DNA of 64,000 nt from Paenibacillus sp. (GTDB taxonomy: Bacteria; Bacillota; Bacilli; Paenibacillales; Paenibacillaceae): NCBI GenBank assembly GCA_017512705.1, contig JAFWEX010000105.1, forward strand, positions 1-64,000, given 5' to 3'. The notes beneath the pieces were generated by a model. That model saw nothing but the letters and a program-made list of their open reading frames with translations. It was not told where the DNA came from and ran no database searches. Made by a program: the position numbers and the translations under genes. Each line of letters opens with the position of its first letter. Position 1 is the first letter of the stretch. Below are positions 9,258 through 18,727 of the stretch, piece after piece.

Positions 9258-9923
9258 TTATTGAATAATGATATTGCCTGATCTCGTTGATACGTTAACC
9301 TGATATGTTCCCTGACCTGTTATCCCTTGTGATATATGTTTCTTCTCGTCGGATTGCTGCCAATTGAGAGCATGAGAGCGCCTGCCGCTTCGGGACTCCA
9401 GAATCCAGCTCACATCAGGTGCGGCTTCAGCAATCCGAAGTGTGACATTGCCGCTGGTTGATGCAAGGCGAATATCCGAAACAATACGATCGGCCGTCAG
9501 CTCAATAGAGCCACTGGCTCCGTCGACTGAAAGTCCAGATTGGATCTGGTTGATCTTTACTGCTCCTGAAGAACTGTTGATACCCAGATTGCCTTCATAA
9601 TTGGCAGGTATTCTGACCGTAATCGCGGGCTTGTTCGCCAGATTGAAGATACGAAACAGATGATTGCTGGCTGCAATCCGGATCTCGTTTTGAGCACGTT
9701 CAATGGAAAAGGCAGGTTTGCGATCATGAGCTGTACTGGATACCTCCAGTGACTCAAGGCCGGATATAGCTTCTACGGTGACAGGGGTGCTGCCGTTATC
9801 AATAGATATGACTTGGACTGAATCAAGCGGCACCGTTCGGGTATCCGTAACAGGAGTATTAGCGGGATTGCAGGATGTGAGAATGACAAGCATACATAGC
9901 CATACAGACAGATATTTTTTCAT
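9258..9923 (-). CDS. DUF4097-like lipoprotein
   Basis: A 221-residue protein starting at the ATG preceded by AGAGGTGAT; an in-frame upstream extension lacks a ribosome site. The lipoprotein signal ends in ILTSC (Cys18). The rest is repeating short beta strands with many GNV/SGA-type turns (NSSSGAVKINQI, GASGSIELTADRI, STSGNVTLRI, TRSGNIIIQ), the right-handed beta repeat of DUF4097 putative adhesins. It is convergent with the ABC operon and monocistronic. Function unknown; members often lie near envelope-stress genes. Confidence 0.75.
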   Translation of the reverse strand: MKKYLSVWLCMLVILTSCNPANTPVTDTRTVPLDSVQVISIDNGSTPVTVEAISGLESLEVSSTAHDRKPAFSIERAQNEIRIAASNHLFRIFNLANKPAITVRIPANYEGNLGINSSSGAVKINQIQSGLSVDGASGSIELTADRIVSDIRLASTSGNVTLRIAEAAPDVSWILESRSGRRSHALNWQQSDEKKHISQGITGQGTYQVNVSTRSGNIIIQ

Positions 9924-10118
9924 CGGATCACCTCTGAATAAGAAATAGAGTAGAAAGATTTCGCATAATGCCATCGTACAAGCTGACGCTGCGTCAGGAT
10001 CAAGGTTTGTTTTGCACAGAGTAAAAGAGGGGTTGAAGCTGACGTTACGTCATTATATATAATGGTCACAAGTCACCATTGCATCATTATTCGCTACAGA
10101 CAGAAGGAGGAGGAATAC

Positions 10119-10277
10119 GTGAAATCCGGAGACATCCTTATATATAGTTGTGTTATCATCGGGGCAGGTATTGGATTAATGATGGATTATGTATTTCCAG
10201 GTGTATTAATCGGCTTAGGGGCGGGATATCTGCTGAAATATGCATGGTCTGGCGAACAGAAAAACAAAGATACGTAA
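10119..10277 (+). CDS. Small two-helix membrane protein
   Basis: A 52-residue protein from a GTG preceded by AAGGAGGAGG. It has two hydrophobic segments (residues ~6-18 and ~24-38) with a short polar turn and a charged tail, GEQKNKDT. It lies just upstream of the MerR gene and is probably cotranscribed with it (27-base gap). No family recognised. Confidence 0.6.
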   Translation: MKSGDILIYSCVIIGAGIGLMMDYVFPGVLIGLGAGYLLKYAWSGEQKNKDT

Positions 10278-10304
10278 GCGGAGTAGAGGGAGGTGTTCCA
10301 ACGG

Positions 10305-11069
10305 TTGTACATTCATATCCATGAGCTCGCACGCAAGACAGATATCACCGTTAGAACGCTGCGTTACTATGATTCAATCGGTCTGTTCAAGCCGTCCTCC
10401 AAGACAGAGGGGGGGCATCGCCTGTACACAGAGGAGGATCTCAAGAAGCTGCAACAGATTCAATTTCTCAAAAATATGGGATATGCCCTTAAAAATATTC
10501 AAGAGATGTTATCGGACCCATCCTGGAATTGGGAGCAATCTCTTCGCAAACAGCTAGATTATATTGTGGAGGAACAGCAACGCCTGAAGTCAATGGAGTT
10601 ATCGGTCAGGGAGATGCTGCACAGCCTTGTCTTGGAGCAAGGAGATCAGCACGAAGCGATTGAGAAATTGATTCAGCTCTCCAGACCCAAGGCAGCCAAG
10701 CTGAAGTCGTTAAAAGAAGATCTATTCAGCCAGGATGAATTGGGATTATGGGAGAAGCTTCCGCGGATGCAGGGCAATGATCCTCACTCGTTGGAATGGA
10801 TTGCTCTGCTTGGGCAGCTTAAGAGTCATATGCATGAATCGCCTGGGTGTGACAAGGTTCAGAACATTATTCGGCGGATGATGGAGAAGCAGCAAGAGGA
10901 CTTTGGAGGGCAGGATGACTTTCTGAACAAATTATGGGACGCGAGGAAATCGACTGAAACTTCCGATGAACTTGGATTTTACCCTTTGGAGCCTGAACTT
11001 CTGGACTATATGGAAGCGGCATATGACATTTTTATATCCAATGAAAGTGAACAAAATGATGAATATTGA
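10305..11069 (+). CDS. MerR-family transcriptional regulator
   Basis: About 254 residues. The N-terminal MerR winged HTH has the diagnostic DITVRTLRYYDSIGLFKPS, followed by GGHRLYTEEDLKKLQQI. A coiled coil (residues ~75-120, EEQQRLKSMELSVREML) and an acidic C-terminal effector region follow. TTG at 10305 is preferred because GGGAGGTG lies 10 bases upstream and the MerR fold begins directly after it. The 3' end overlaps the following membrane protein gene, which is probably its target. The inducer is unknown; no metal-binding cysteine cluster is seen. Confidence 0.85.
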   Translation: MYIHIHELARKTDITVRTLRYYDSIGLFKPSSKTEGGHRLYTEEDLKKLQQIQFLKNMGYALKNIQEMLSDPSWNWEQSLRKQLDYIVEEQQRLKSMELSVREMLHSLVLEQGDQHEAIEKLIQLSRPKAAKLKSLKEDLFSQDELGLWEKLPRMQGNDPHSLEWIALLGQLKSHMHESPGCDKVQNIIRRMMEKQQEDFGGQDDFLNKLWDARKSTETSDELGFYPLEPELLDYMEAAYDIFISNESEQNDEY

Positions 11070-11721
11070 AATACTCATTTATGTTGGAGGACTTGCACTT
11101 CTGGATATGTTAAGCCCGACGATGTTTGGTGTGACGGTGTATCTGATGACATTGGGGCGGAAGCAGTTTGGTTCGCGTCTGATAGTGTACGTGCTGACCG
11201 TAGGCGTACTGTATTTCCTGCTCGGCTGTGCATTGATGCTTGCGCTGGACTTGGTGCAGGAGACAGTGAGTTCTTTTTTTCATAACCAATTCGTCAGCTG
11301 GTCGATCTTCGGTGTAGGTGCTCTATTATTTACAGGAAGCTTCTGGATTAAATCCAATCCCCAAAAAAAGAAACCACGACGTCCTCCACGCTCCGCAAGC
11401 ACAGCAGGACTAGTCATGATGGGAGTAACTACGTTCGTTCTGGAAGCAGGCACAGCTCTGCCGTATTTCGGTGCAGTGAGTCTTATGACGAGCAGAGACC
11501 TTCTGTGGATGGAATGGCTGCCTTTGCTTGTAGTTTATAATGTACTGATGATTATGCCGCCACTGCTGATCTACCTGCTCTACGCCTGTATTGGAGCTTC
11601 CATTCAACTCAGCGTGGAGAGATGGCATGAGAAGTTAGCTAAGCATTCAGGCTCTATGCTGTCCTGGGTGATATGTATTGCCGGACTTATTCTGATGTTT
11701 AATGTGCTGGACTATTTGTAG
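11056..11721 (+). CDS. GAP-family (Sap-like) multi-pass membrane protein
   Basis: About 221 residues with six hydrophobic segments. The first reads GGLALLDMLSPTMFGVTVYLM, and a proline/arginine-rich cytosolic loop (KKKPRRPPRSAS) sits midway. This topology matches the GAP/Sap (sulfolipid-addressing) family, related to LysE-type exporters. The ATG lies inside the end of the MerR gene (14-base overlap), so the two are translationally coupled and probably form a regulator-exporter unit. The start is uncertain between 11041, 11056 and 11059. Substrate unknown. Confidence 0.7.
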   Translation: MMNIEILIYVGGLALLDMLSPTMFGVTVYLMTLGRKQFGSRLIVYVLTVGVLYFLLGCALMLALDLVQETVSSFFHNQFVSWSIFGVGALLFTGSFWIKSNPQKKKPRRPPRSASTAGLVMMGVTTFVLEAGTALPYFGAVSLMTSRDLLWMEWLPLLVVYNVLMIMPPLLIYLLYACIGASIQLSVERWHEKLAKHSGSMLSWVICIAGLILMFNVLDYL

Positions 11722-11949
11722 AGGGGGAGTATTGGATTGTAGAGTTAGTTTGTTGTATGAGGCCTACTGTAGGAATTTATCTGAAAACATGAATATATCC
11801 TCTCATCGATTTGATTAAATTCGACGAGAGGATACGTTAAAAGGTTTATGATTGGATACCCTTTTGAAGTATCGGTTGAAGTATAAAATAAGGATCACAT
11901 CCCACGGATATATTCTTTCAGATGAAAATTAGGGATATGCCAGTGATTC

Positions 11950-13371
11950 TTATAATTTCAATGCTTTAGCTGTCCTGTTCTCAATCTCATTCAGAAGTGA
12001 GGTCATGTCCATCCCCGCATGATTCCCGAGCAAAATAATCGTCACATCGTCGGATAGATTCCGTGAAAATGCGGTAGAGAACCCTCCACCACTACCATTG
12101 TGGAAGACCGTTTGTTTAGATCCTTTTTCTTTAAGAATCCAGGCATAACCGTAATTCTTATCGGAGTAAGGCGTATACATGGTTTCAATCGTTTCTGGAC
12201 TAAGAATCTGATCCGTGTATAGTGCCCGATCCCATTTGAGCAGATCATCCACGGTAGAATAGATCGTTCCTGAACCAGATTGTGAAACATAGTATGGTGC
12301 AGGTTCCCACTGTTCGTCTTGCAGAACAAAGCCGCTGTTCGTATGCACCTCGCGGGATGCTTCTCCCGAATTCTTCATGCCGAGTGGACCCCAAATGGTT
12401 TCTTGTATATATTCCGCGTAGCTCATGCCGGATACTTGCTCGACAACGTATGCGAGTAAAACGTAACCGCTGTTGCTGTATAAGTATTCACTGCCAGGCT
12501 CAAACTTCAACGTTTTGTGACGTATCTCCTCTACAGTCTCTTCAAGTGTAACGCCTTCCCCACGACCGAAGGCGGAGGGCAGCCCCGAAGTCTGGGACAG
12601 TAACATATGCAGTGTAATTTGATCTCCCTTCGGGATACCCGAAATGTATTTAGAGATAGGATCTTGAACGTCCAGTTTGCCTGCTTCTGCTAAACTCAGG
12701 ATGGAAGCTGCCGTGAATGATTTGCTTAAGGATGCAATGCGGGTCTTCTGATCGGGACGATTCAGTGTATGTTGATCTGCAAGGCCGTACCCCTGCCTTA
12801 ATAGTACTTTACCGTCACGTGCAATAAGAGCCATCCCAGGGTAGTTAATCTCACGCAAATAGGTATCCACGCTCGCTACTTCAGGGTGCAACAAGCTGAC
12901 CTGATCGGTGATGATACCCACTTTCATCTGACCTGTAGTTGTTCGCGTGACCTTGATATCCGCTTTTAGCGCACTCGCCATAGCACGAACAGGGATCATT
13001 AGTGATCCGTTAACATTGCGCGATTCTACTATAGTAGATAGAGACACTTGGTTTACTTTGATGAAGTTACTGCCAGCTTGATGAACCAGCTTGTCTCTGC
13101 CAACAATGATAGTGGCTGTCTTAGTACGGGCATCCCATTTCAAGTCCCCTTTGAGAGATTGAACGACATCCCTTAAAGGAACAAACGTTGTTCCTTTATA
13201 AATAAGCGGAGCATTTTTCCAGGATTGCTGCTCTCCGTTGACTTCAATATGGACGTTTTGCGTACTCTGCGCAGCAGAAGCGGTTAGGTTACCCGCCTGT
13301 CCGAGTATTGGTCCTGCACATAGAATGAGTGCTAGAAAGATACGGAGCATAGATGAACGAATAGTAGACAT
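11950..13371 (-). CDS. Serine beta-lactamase-family hydrolase with copper-amine-oxidase-like N-domain
   Basis: A 473-residue secreted protein: signal peptide (residues 1-34), a CuAO_N1-like domain (residues ~40-150, with VPLRDVVQSL and MIPVRAMASAL repeats) and a class-C beta-lactamase/D-aminopeptidase domain. Active-site motifs are visible: S214-L-S-K217, Y298-S-N300 and a C-terminal HNGSGG. The N-domain is usually a cell-wall anchoring module in Paenibacillus. No good ribosome site precedes the ATG; a GGGGGGAGAGG run lies about 40 bases upstream, so the true start may be further upstream with a rare codon. A cell-wall peptide hydrolase role is as likely as antibiotic hydrolysis. Confidence 0.85.
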   Translation of the reverse strand: MSTIRSSMLRIFLALILCAGPILGQAGNLTASAAQSTQNVHIEVNGEQQSWKNAPLIYKGTTFVPLRDVVQSLKGDLKWDARTKTATIIVGRDKLVHQAGSNFIKVNQVSLSTIVESRNVNGSLMIPVRAMASALKADIKVTRTTTGQMKVGIITDQVSLLHPEVASVDTYLREINYPGMALIARDGKVLLRQGYGLADQHTLNRPDQKTRIASLSKSFTAASILSLAEAGKLDVQDPISKYISGIPKGDQITLHMLLSQTSGLPSAFGRGEGVTLEETVEEIRHKTLKFEPGSEYLYSNSGYVLLAYVVEQVSGMSYAEYIQETIWGPLGMKNSGEASREVHTNSGFVLQDEQWEPAPYYVSQSGSGTIYSTVDDLLKWDRALYTDQILSPETIETMYTPYSDKNYGYAWILKEKGSKQTVFHNGSGGGFSTAFSRNLSDDVTIILLGNHAGMDMTSLLNEIENRTAKALKL

Positions 13372-13540
13372 CGATTGCTGCGTGTGAAGCTTGTGTAAAA
13401 TGTAAATCCTCTCCCCCCAAATGTTTCATAAAAAACCAACATATTAGCATTGTAATCGATCTCAACTAGAGGGTCAAAACGGAGTGACTTCAAGTAAACA
13501 GGTCAAGATATTAAAATTATGAATATTTAGTATGGATACA

Positions 13541-13568
13541 TAATGATTTGAGGTGAATTTTCCGATAA
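13541..13568 (+). promoter_or_regulatory. Candidate sigma-D promoter of the chemotaxis receptor
   Basis: TAAT, 16 bases, then TCCGATAA, close to the B. subtilis sigma-D consensus TAAA-N15-GCCGATAT. It lies 33 bases before the receptor start, a fitting place for motility-regulon control. Confidence 0.5.
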
Positions 13569-13600
13569 AGAAAGTTGAACATAATGATGGGGGATAGACA

Positions 13601-15610
13601 ATGAGAAACAGGATTCAGATTCAAACCAGTCATACAATGAAGAAAAGACTTCAGAACTGGTTCACTTTGACAGTGAAAAAACGATTGGTTGCCGCACTGC
13701 TTTTATTTTTGATTGTACCCAGTCTTAGTGTAGGCTGGTTGGCTTACCTGAAGGCAGCAGATCAGGTTAAACTGGAGATCATTCGTTCTGCACAGGCCAA
13801 AATGGAAATGCTCAGTCTGCAGATCGATCAGATGCTTGATATGGAGAAAGATAACGTTGCACAGATAGCATCAGGCTTGACGTCGGAGGAGATTATTAAC
13901 AAGTCTCCTGAAGTTCAGGCACAGATGGATCGAATGTCACAGAGTCATAAAGAGCTGGGTGTACTCACTGTTGGAGCGGAGGATGGAAGCTGGATGAAGT
14001 CTCCAGATACGGGAGACCAGATCTATGACCCTCGTGATCGGTCATGGTATAAGATGGCGATGTCCCAGTCTGAGCCAATCATCTCGGATACATTTCAATC
14101 TGCAACGACAGGGGAATGGGTGGTCACAGCAGCAGCCAAACTGGCGGATGGACAAGGTGCTTTTGGCGCCAATGTCAATCTGAATCATTTAAAAGAAACA
14201 GTTGAACAGATACATATTGGCAAAGAAGGAAAACTGTATATGTTGGATAATGGGGGGAAATTCCTTTTCCATTACAACATCGAATCTGGTACACAGTCAG
14301 ATCAAAGTTATATTAATGAGATGTATACGAAGGATCGAGGAACCGTATCATATACATACGATGGTCAACCGATGGAGGCTGTATTCTATACGAATGAAGC
14401 AACGGGCTGGAAAATTGTCGGTGAGATGATTCCTTCCGAAGCAAATGAGGCTGTTGAGCCGATTATGATCCGTACCATCACCCTTGTAGGGGTAGCAGTT
14501 ATTGTAGGTATTGTGCTGTTAATCTTCATTATCCGCAGCATTCATCGTCCATTGCAGCAACTGACAAAGGCGGCAGCACAGGTAAGTGCAGGGGATCTGA
14601 CAGTTAGGGTAGGGCTACAGCGTAAGGATGAGTTTGGACAGCTGGGAGACAGCTTTGATACGATGACCACTTCATTACGTAAAGTATTGGGTGAGGTGCA
14701 TGATACCTCCAGCCAGCTCGCAGCATCGTCCGAAGAGTTGATGGCAAGCTCCGAACAGACTTCCAAAGCAACAGAGCAGGTAGCTGAATTGATGCAAGAT
14801 GCAGCTTCAGGAACAACTATGCAAAATGAAAGTCTTGCCGCTACGGAGCAGCTTGTCGGTGAGATGTCACTGGGTGTTAAAGAGATTTCTTCACGAGTGG
14901 AACATACCGAGAAGATTGCCATGGAAGCTTCCAAAAAATCAGAAGCTGGTCTGGTCACCGTTCAGGAGGCCGTATCCCATATTCAACAGGTAAATGATGA
15001 GAGTAAAGCGATGAAGGCAGTGATTGATGAACTGCGAGCGAAAAATGATGAAATTCTGGAGATCGTGGCAGAGATTACAGTCATCGCCAAGCAGACGAAC
15101 ATCCTGGCACTGAATGCCTCTATTGAGGCTTCGAGGGCAGGGCAGCATGGGCGTGGATTCGCTGTAGTTGCCAATGAAGTGAAGATGCTTGCCAACAGTT
15201 CAGGTGCTTCAGCGGAGCGAATCAATGAGCTTATGCGAGAGATGCATGAGAAGACGGAAGCGGTCCAGTCTACCTTTGCACGTACAGGGGAAGGCATGGT
15301 TACAAGTTCACAAATGATCTCGGAGGCCGGTGAAGCCTTCCAGATGATCCGAGATGCGGTGCAGACAGTAGCGGCACAAGCAGAGGAGGCAGCTGCAGCT
15401 TCCCGCCAGATCGATCAGGGAATGGGACATGTAAACAAAGCCGTAAACGATACAATGGTTTTGTCCAACCAGATTGCCGCAGGAACCGAGGATGGTTCCG
15501 CAGCTGCTCAGGAGCAGCTTGCTACAATGGAAGAGGTTGCGGCATCTTCCGCAGCCTTGTCACGGATGGCTGAGGATCTGCAGAGTATCATTGAACGTTT
15601 TAAACTATAA
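13601..15610 (+). CDS. Methyl-accepting chemotaxis protein (dCache type)
   Basis: A 669-residue receptor. Transmembrane helix 1 is at ~31-51, followed by an extracellular double-Cache sensor (residues ~55-285, with [11 protein letters not shown] and GAFGANVNL), helix 2 at ~290-312, and a HAMP domain ([12 protein letters not shown] to about 365). The long cytoplasmic coiled coil has the hairpin tip [27 protein letters not shown] precedes the ATG. It senses a small ligand (often amino acids or carboxylates in this class) and signals to CheA. Monocistronic, with its own terminator and a sigma-D-like promoter. Confidence 0.93.
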   Translation: MRNRIQIQTSHTMKKRLQNWFTLTVKKRLVAALLLFLIVPSLSVGWLAYLKAADQVKLEIIRSAQAKMEMLSLQIDQMLDMEKDNVAQIASGLTSEEIINKSPEVQAQMDRMSQSHKELGVLTVGAEDGSWMKSPDTGDQIYDPRDRSWYKMAMSQSEPIISDTFQSATTGEWVVTAAAKLADGQGAFGANVNLNHLKETVEQIHIGKEGKLYMLDNGGKFLFHYNIESGTQSDQSYINEMYTKDRGTVSYTYDGQPMEAVFYTNEATGWKIVGEMIPSEANEAVEPIMIRTITLVGVAVIVGIVLLIFIIRSIHRPLQQLTKAAAQVSAGDLTVRVGLQRKDEFGQLGDSFDTMTTSLRKVLGEVHDTSSQLAASSEELMASSEQTSKATEQVAELMQDAASGTTMQNESLAATEQLVGEMSLGVKEISSRVEHTEKIAMEASKKSEAGLVTVQEAVSHIQQVNDESKAMKAVIDELRAKNDEILEIVAEITVIAKQTNILALNASIEASRAGQHGRGFAVVANEVKMLANSSGASAERINELMREMHEKTEAVQSTFARTGEGMVTSSQMISEAGEAFQMIRDAVQTVAAQAEEAAAASRQIDQGMGHVNKAVNDTMVLSNQIAAGTEDGSAAAQEQLATMEEVAASSAALSRMAEDLQSIIERFKL

Positions 15611-15626
15611 TTGATGAATATTGAGA

Positions 15627-15665
15627 CGAAGACTGTCGGGTAATCATACCCGCAGTCTTTTTCTC
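15627..15665 (+). terminator. Terminator of the chemotaxis receptor gene
   Basis: Inverted repeat AAGACTGTCGGGTA with TACCCGCAGTCTT, followed by a T-rich run. Confidence 0.85.
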
Positions 15666-15730
15666 TTTTTATTGCTCTTCAACATTCTCCTGTTTATTCT
15701 CTTGTTTATTGCTCATCCTTGTCATTTTGA

Positions 15731-15768
15731 TTTGTTTGTTTGACAAATAACAAACAAAAATATATTAT
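15731..15768 (+). promoter_or_regulatory. Sigma-A promoter overlapped by TTTGTTTGTT inverted-repeat operator
   Basis: A perfect 10-base inverted repeat, TTTGTTTGTT (15731-15740) and AACAAACAAA (15749-15758), brackets the -35 box TTGACA (15740-15745). TATTAT at 15763-15768 gives an ideal 17-base spacer. A third copy, AAACAAACAAAG, lies at 15779-15790. Repression, perhaps by the downstream HTH protein itself, is inferred. Confidence 0.6.
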
Positions 15769-15886
15769 GTCTATAAATAAACAAACAAAGAACGGTGATT
15801 TATTTATATTTTGTGATTTAGGAAAAGATAAGGGTTAACTTGTAGACTGGAATACATTGACTGAATATAAGAGAGGAAGGCGACTC

Positions 15887-17164
15887 ATGAAGGCATCGGA
15901 ATCAAGACTGCAAACCGCTTCTCTGGAGGAGATTAAACGCGGCTATGTGGAGGAAGGGTTATCGTACTCGTGCATCTGCTGTGGTTATACAACAGAAGCG
16001 GGAATTATATATCCCGAAGAGGGAGTGCTCTATGATGCGGTTCGTTACATGCATGTTCATATAGAAAAGGCACATGGCTCCGTATTCGAGTACCTGCTAG
16101 AACTGGATAAAAGTGTGACGGGTCTGTCCGATGTACAGCGAGGTTTGCTGGCACAGTTCTATGAAGGGAAGAAGGATGCCGAAGTGCAGAAAGCCCTGGG
16201 CATTGGTAGTGCATCGACGATTCGTAATCATCGGTTTGTTTTGAAGGAAAAAGAGAGGCAGGCCAAGATTTTCCTCGCATTGATGGAGCTACTGAAAACG
16301 AAGGATCTTCATGCTCCGGCAGCATGGGTGTCGCCGATTATGAAACAAGGACATACGATCGATCAGCATTCATTCGACATATCCGAAGAGGAACGGGATC
16401 ATGTGCTGCGTAAATATTTTCCGGAAGGCCCAACAGGCCCTATGACTTCGTTCCAAATGCAACAAAAGCATAAATATATCGTACTCACAGAGATCGCTAA
16501 ACAATTCGAACCGGAACGACATTATACCGAAAAACAGGTGAACGCAATTCTGAAGAACATACATGATGACTATGTGGAAATGCGGAGGTATCTGGTGGAT
16601 TACGGTCTATTGGAGCGGGAAGAGGATGGCAGTGCATATTGGCTGGGTAGCAGTTCTTCAGAGGAAAAAGATCGCGGCAGAGGGCAGAAGGAGCAATCGT
16701 CGGAAGAATCAATACAAGCATCTTCACGAGAATGGAGTACAGATCTAGGCACAGAGCCTCATTCTTCAGTAAAGAGTTCAGGTAAAGGGGAGAAGCAGAT
16801 GAATCGGCGTAAAGAATTACAGGAGCAGGCCAAAGAAGTCAAGATTGAAGCTGGGGTATACCAGATCCGGAATGAACGTAACGGTAAAGTGTTTATCGAT
16901 AGCACGCTGAATTTGAAGACCATTAATGGCCAGCAATTTATGTTACAGATGGGAAGTCACTTGAATCGCCGTTTGCAGGCTGAATGGAACGAATACGGTG
17001 AGAATGCCTTCGTCATTGAGGTGCTGGAAGTGTTGAAAAAGGATGATAATCCCTTCGCAGACCCGAAGGACGCACTGGCCAAATGTCTCAATCGCTGGTT
17101 CGAAAAGCTGGAGCCATACGGAGATCGAGGCTACCACAGAGAACCGAAGTCATCCGAACAATAG
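15887..17164 (+). CDS. HTH / DUF2087 / GIY-YIG-like multidomain protein
   Basis: A 425-residue protein from an ATG preceded by GGAAGG. In order: an N-terminal region with CICC and paired histidines (residues ~25-60; possible metal site), a LuxR-like HTH (GLSDVQRGLLAQFYEGKKDAEV then STIRNHRF), a DUF2087 domain (RKYFPEGP ... YGLLEREEDGSAYWLG), a Ser/Glu-rich linker, and a C-terminal GIY-YIG-like domain (AGVYQIRNERNGKVF ... LQAEWNEYGENAF). The YIG element reads FID, so nuclease activity may be altered. It probably acts as a transcription regulator. Its promoter carries a conspicuous inverted repeat that would suit autoregulation. Confidence 0.75.
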   Translation: MKASESRLQTASLEEIKRGYVEEGLSYSCICCGYTTEAGIIYPEEGVLYDAVRYMHVHIEKAHGSVFEYLLELDKSVTGLSDVQRGLLAQFYEGKKDAEVQKALGIGSASTIRNHRFVLKEKERQAKIFLALMELLKTKDLHAPAAWVSPIMKQGHTIDQHSFDISEEERDHVLRKYFPEGPTGPMTSFQMQQKHKYIVLTEIAKQFEPERHYTEKQVNAILKNIHDDYVEMRRYLVDYGLLEREEDGSAYWLGSSSSEEKDRGRGQKEQSSEESIQASSREWSTDLGTEPHSSVKSSGKGEKQMNRRKELQEQAKEVKIEAGVYQIRNERNGKVFIDSTLNLKTINGQQFMLQMGSHLNRRLQAEWNEYGENAFVIEVLEVLKKDDNPFADPKDALAKCLNRWFEKLEPYGDRGYHREPKSSEQ

Positions 17165-17262
17165 ATGATCCCTGTATCCGAAGTGAACAACTGAGAATGC
17201 AGTGTATAAATAAGACATGATCCATTAGATGCTATCCAAATAATAGTCATTGCCCCAACGAG

Positions 17263-17299
17263 AAAGTCCCGTTGCCATGGAACCCGGCAACGGGACTTT
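17263..17299. terminator. Strong hairpin, terminator-like
   Basis: A perfect 14-base inverted repeat, AAAGTCCCGTTGCC with its complement, around a 9-base loop. Only a short T-rich flank follows. It probably ends the HTH/DUF2087 gene transcript. Confidence 0.6.
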
Positions 17300-17521
17300 A
17301 CTTTGAATCAACCTGCTTTGAAAGCTTGATGTTATGAAGCTGTTAAAGTTTAAATTGATCTATGTGCCTCTCCCGAACTGATATGAAATGTGATATATTT
17401 CTATGTTAATGCGCGAACCGGTCCACGTTCAATGATTGGATTGTTTATCTAACACAGCATGATATGTATCTGATATATATCGGCTGGCATTATTTAAAAT
17501 TAGAGAGGAGTTGTACCTGAT

Positions 17522-18262
17522 TTGAATCAAAATATCTTACAATCAACCGCATCTGAAAAGGGTATGCTCCAAGATGATGCGACTTTTATGCAAGGAGTTC
17601 GTGATTGTGTACCTACACTGCTCGGATATTTAAGTATTGGCTTTGCGGCAGGGGTTATCGAGATGACTGCCGGTTTGAGTTATGCCGAGATCGCATTACT
17701 AAGTCTTATTCTGTATGCAGGTTCTGCTCAGTTTATTGCAGCAGGTATGCTGGCTTCCAATGGCTCGGCATTAGCAATCATATTTACGATATTCTTTTTG
17801 AATCTCCGTCATCTGCTTCTCAGTGCAGCGGTATCTCCTTATTTCAAACATCTGACACCGCTAAGAAATATGTGGATCGGCTCACTGCTTACGGATGAGT
17901 CATTCGGCGTAGCAATGACCCGTGCCATCGGCAGAAAAACACTTAGTGAACGCTGGATGCACGGGCTGAATATTACCGCGTATTTGAACTGGTTTGTCGC
18001 TAATATGGCAGGAGCCTACTTTGGACGATGGATCACGGACCCCGACCGGCTTGGTCTTGATTATGCATTGCCAGCTATGTTTATTGGTCTGATCGTGCTT
18101 CAACTGGTACACCGCAAAAGCAGAAAAATACATATTAATGTAGCGATCATTGCAGTAGTGTGTGTCATTTTAGCAAGCATGGCTTCACTGGGCAGTCTGA
18201 GTATTATCATAGCAGCGGTTGTTGCGGCAACGATGGGAGTGTTGATGGAACGATGGAAGTAA
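17522..18262 (+). CDS. azlC: AzlC-family branched-chain amino-acid exporter subunit
   Basis: A 246-residue multi-pass membrane protein with AzlC hallmarks: LLGYLSIGFAAGVIE near the start, LYAGSAQFIAAGML and FFLNLRHLLLSAAVSPYF. With AzlD it forms a two-component exporter of branched-chain amino acids or analogues such as 4-azaleucine. TTG start with GAGAGGAG upstream. The last ten bases overlap azlD. No Lrp-type regulator is adjacent, unlike B. subtilis azlBCD. The 350-base upstream gap has an AT-rich promoter region but no recognisable T-box. Confidence 0.9.
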   Translation: MNQNILQSTASEKGMLQDDATFMQGVRDCVPTLLGYLSIGFAAGVIEMTAGLSYAEIALLSLILYAGSAQFIAAGMLASNGSALAIIFTIFFLNLRHLLLSAAVSPYFKHLTPLRNMWIGSLLTDESFGVAMTRAIGRKTLSERWMHGLNITAYLNWFVANMAGAYFGRWITDPDRLGLDYALPAMFIGLIVLQLVHRKSRKIHINVAIIAVVCVILASMASLGSLSIIIAAVVAATMGVLMERWK

Positions 18263-18582
18263 GATGGGATGTGTTTTGGATCATTATGGGCTGTGCGCTG
18301 TTAACATTTATCCCACGGGTGTTGCCGCTCATGCTCTTCAGTAAAATACAGATTCCGGTGTGGCTTATGCGCTGGCTTGAGTATGTGCCAGTCGCCGTGA
18401 TGGCCTCCCTGATCGGTCAAGAGTTGTTTATGTCGGGTAATCAGTTTGTGCCTATTACGGAAAATGCTGCGTTGTGGGCAGCACTGCCAACAATAGCTAT
18501 TGCCATCTGGACACGCAGTCTGCTGGGCACAGTGCTGGTGGGTATCGTATCGATGATGATATTACGTTACCTCATGGGATAG
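18253..18582 (+). CDS. azlD: AzlD-family exporter subunit
   Basis: A 109-residue protein with four hydrophobic segments and the AzlD pattern LTFIPRVLPLMLF, then a C-terminal LPTIAIAIWTRSLLGTVLVG. It starts at an ATG inside the end of azlC, so the two chains are made in step. It is the small partner of AzlC. Confidence 0.88.
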   Translation: MEVRWDVFWIIMGCALLTFIPRVLPLMLFSKIQIPVWLMRWLEYVPVAVMASLIGQELFMSGNQFVPITENAALWAALPTIAIAIWTRSLLGTVLVGIVSMMILRYLMG

Positions 18583-18727
18583 AGGGAGATATAAGTTCCT
18601 TGAAAACTCTATTTTCTAATGAGCGAAAAAGGGATAAGATGGAAATGGTGACAGTGGGTAGTTTACTTTAGAAATAGATGATACAGGATTGAGTAGTATA
18701 TTCTGATCAAAAGGAGCGATATCTCAG

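Noticed and set aside
17165-17521. T-box or other riboswitch upstream of azlCD
   Set aside because: No T-box core sequence and no specifier/antiterminator folding visible.
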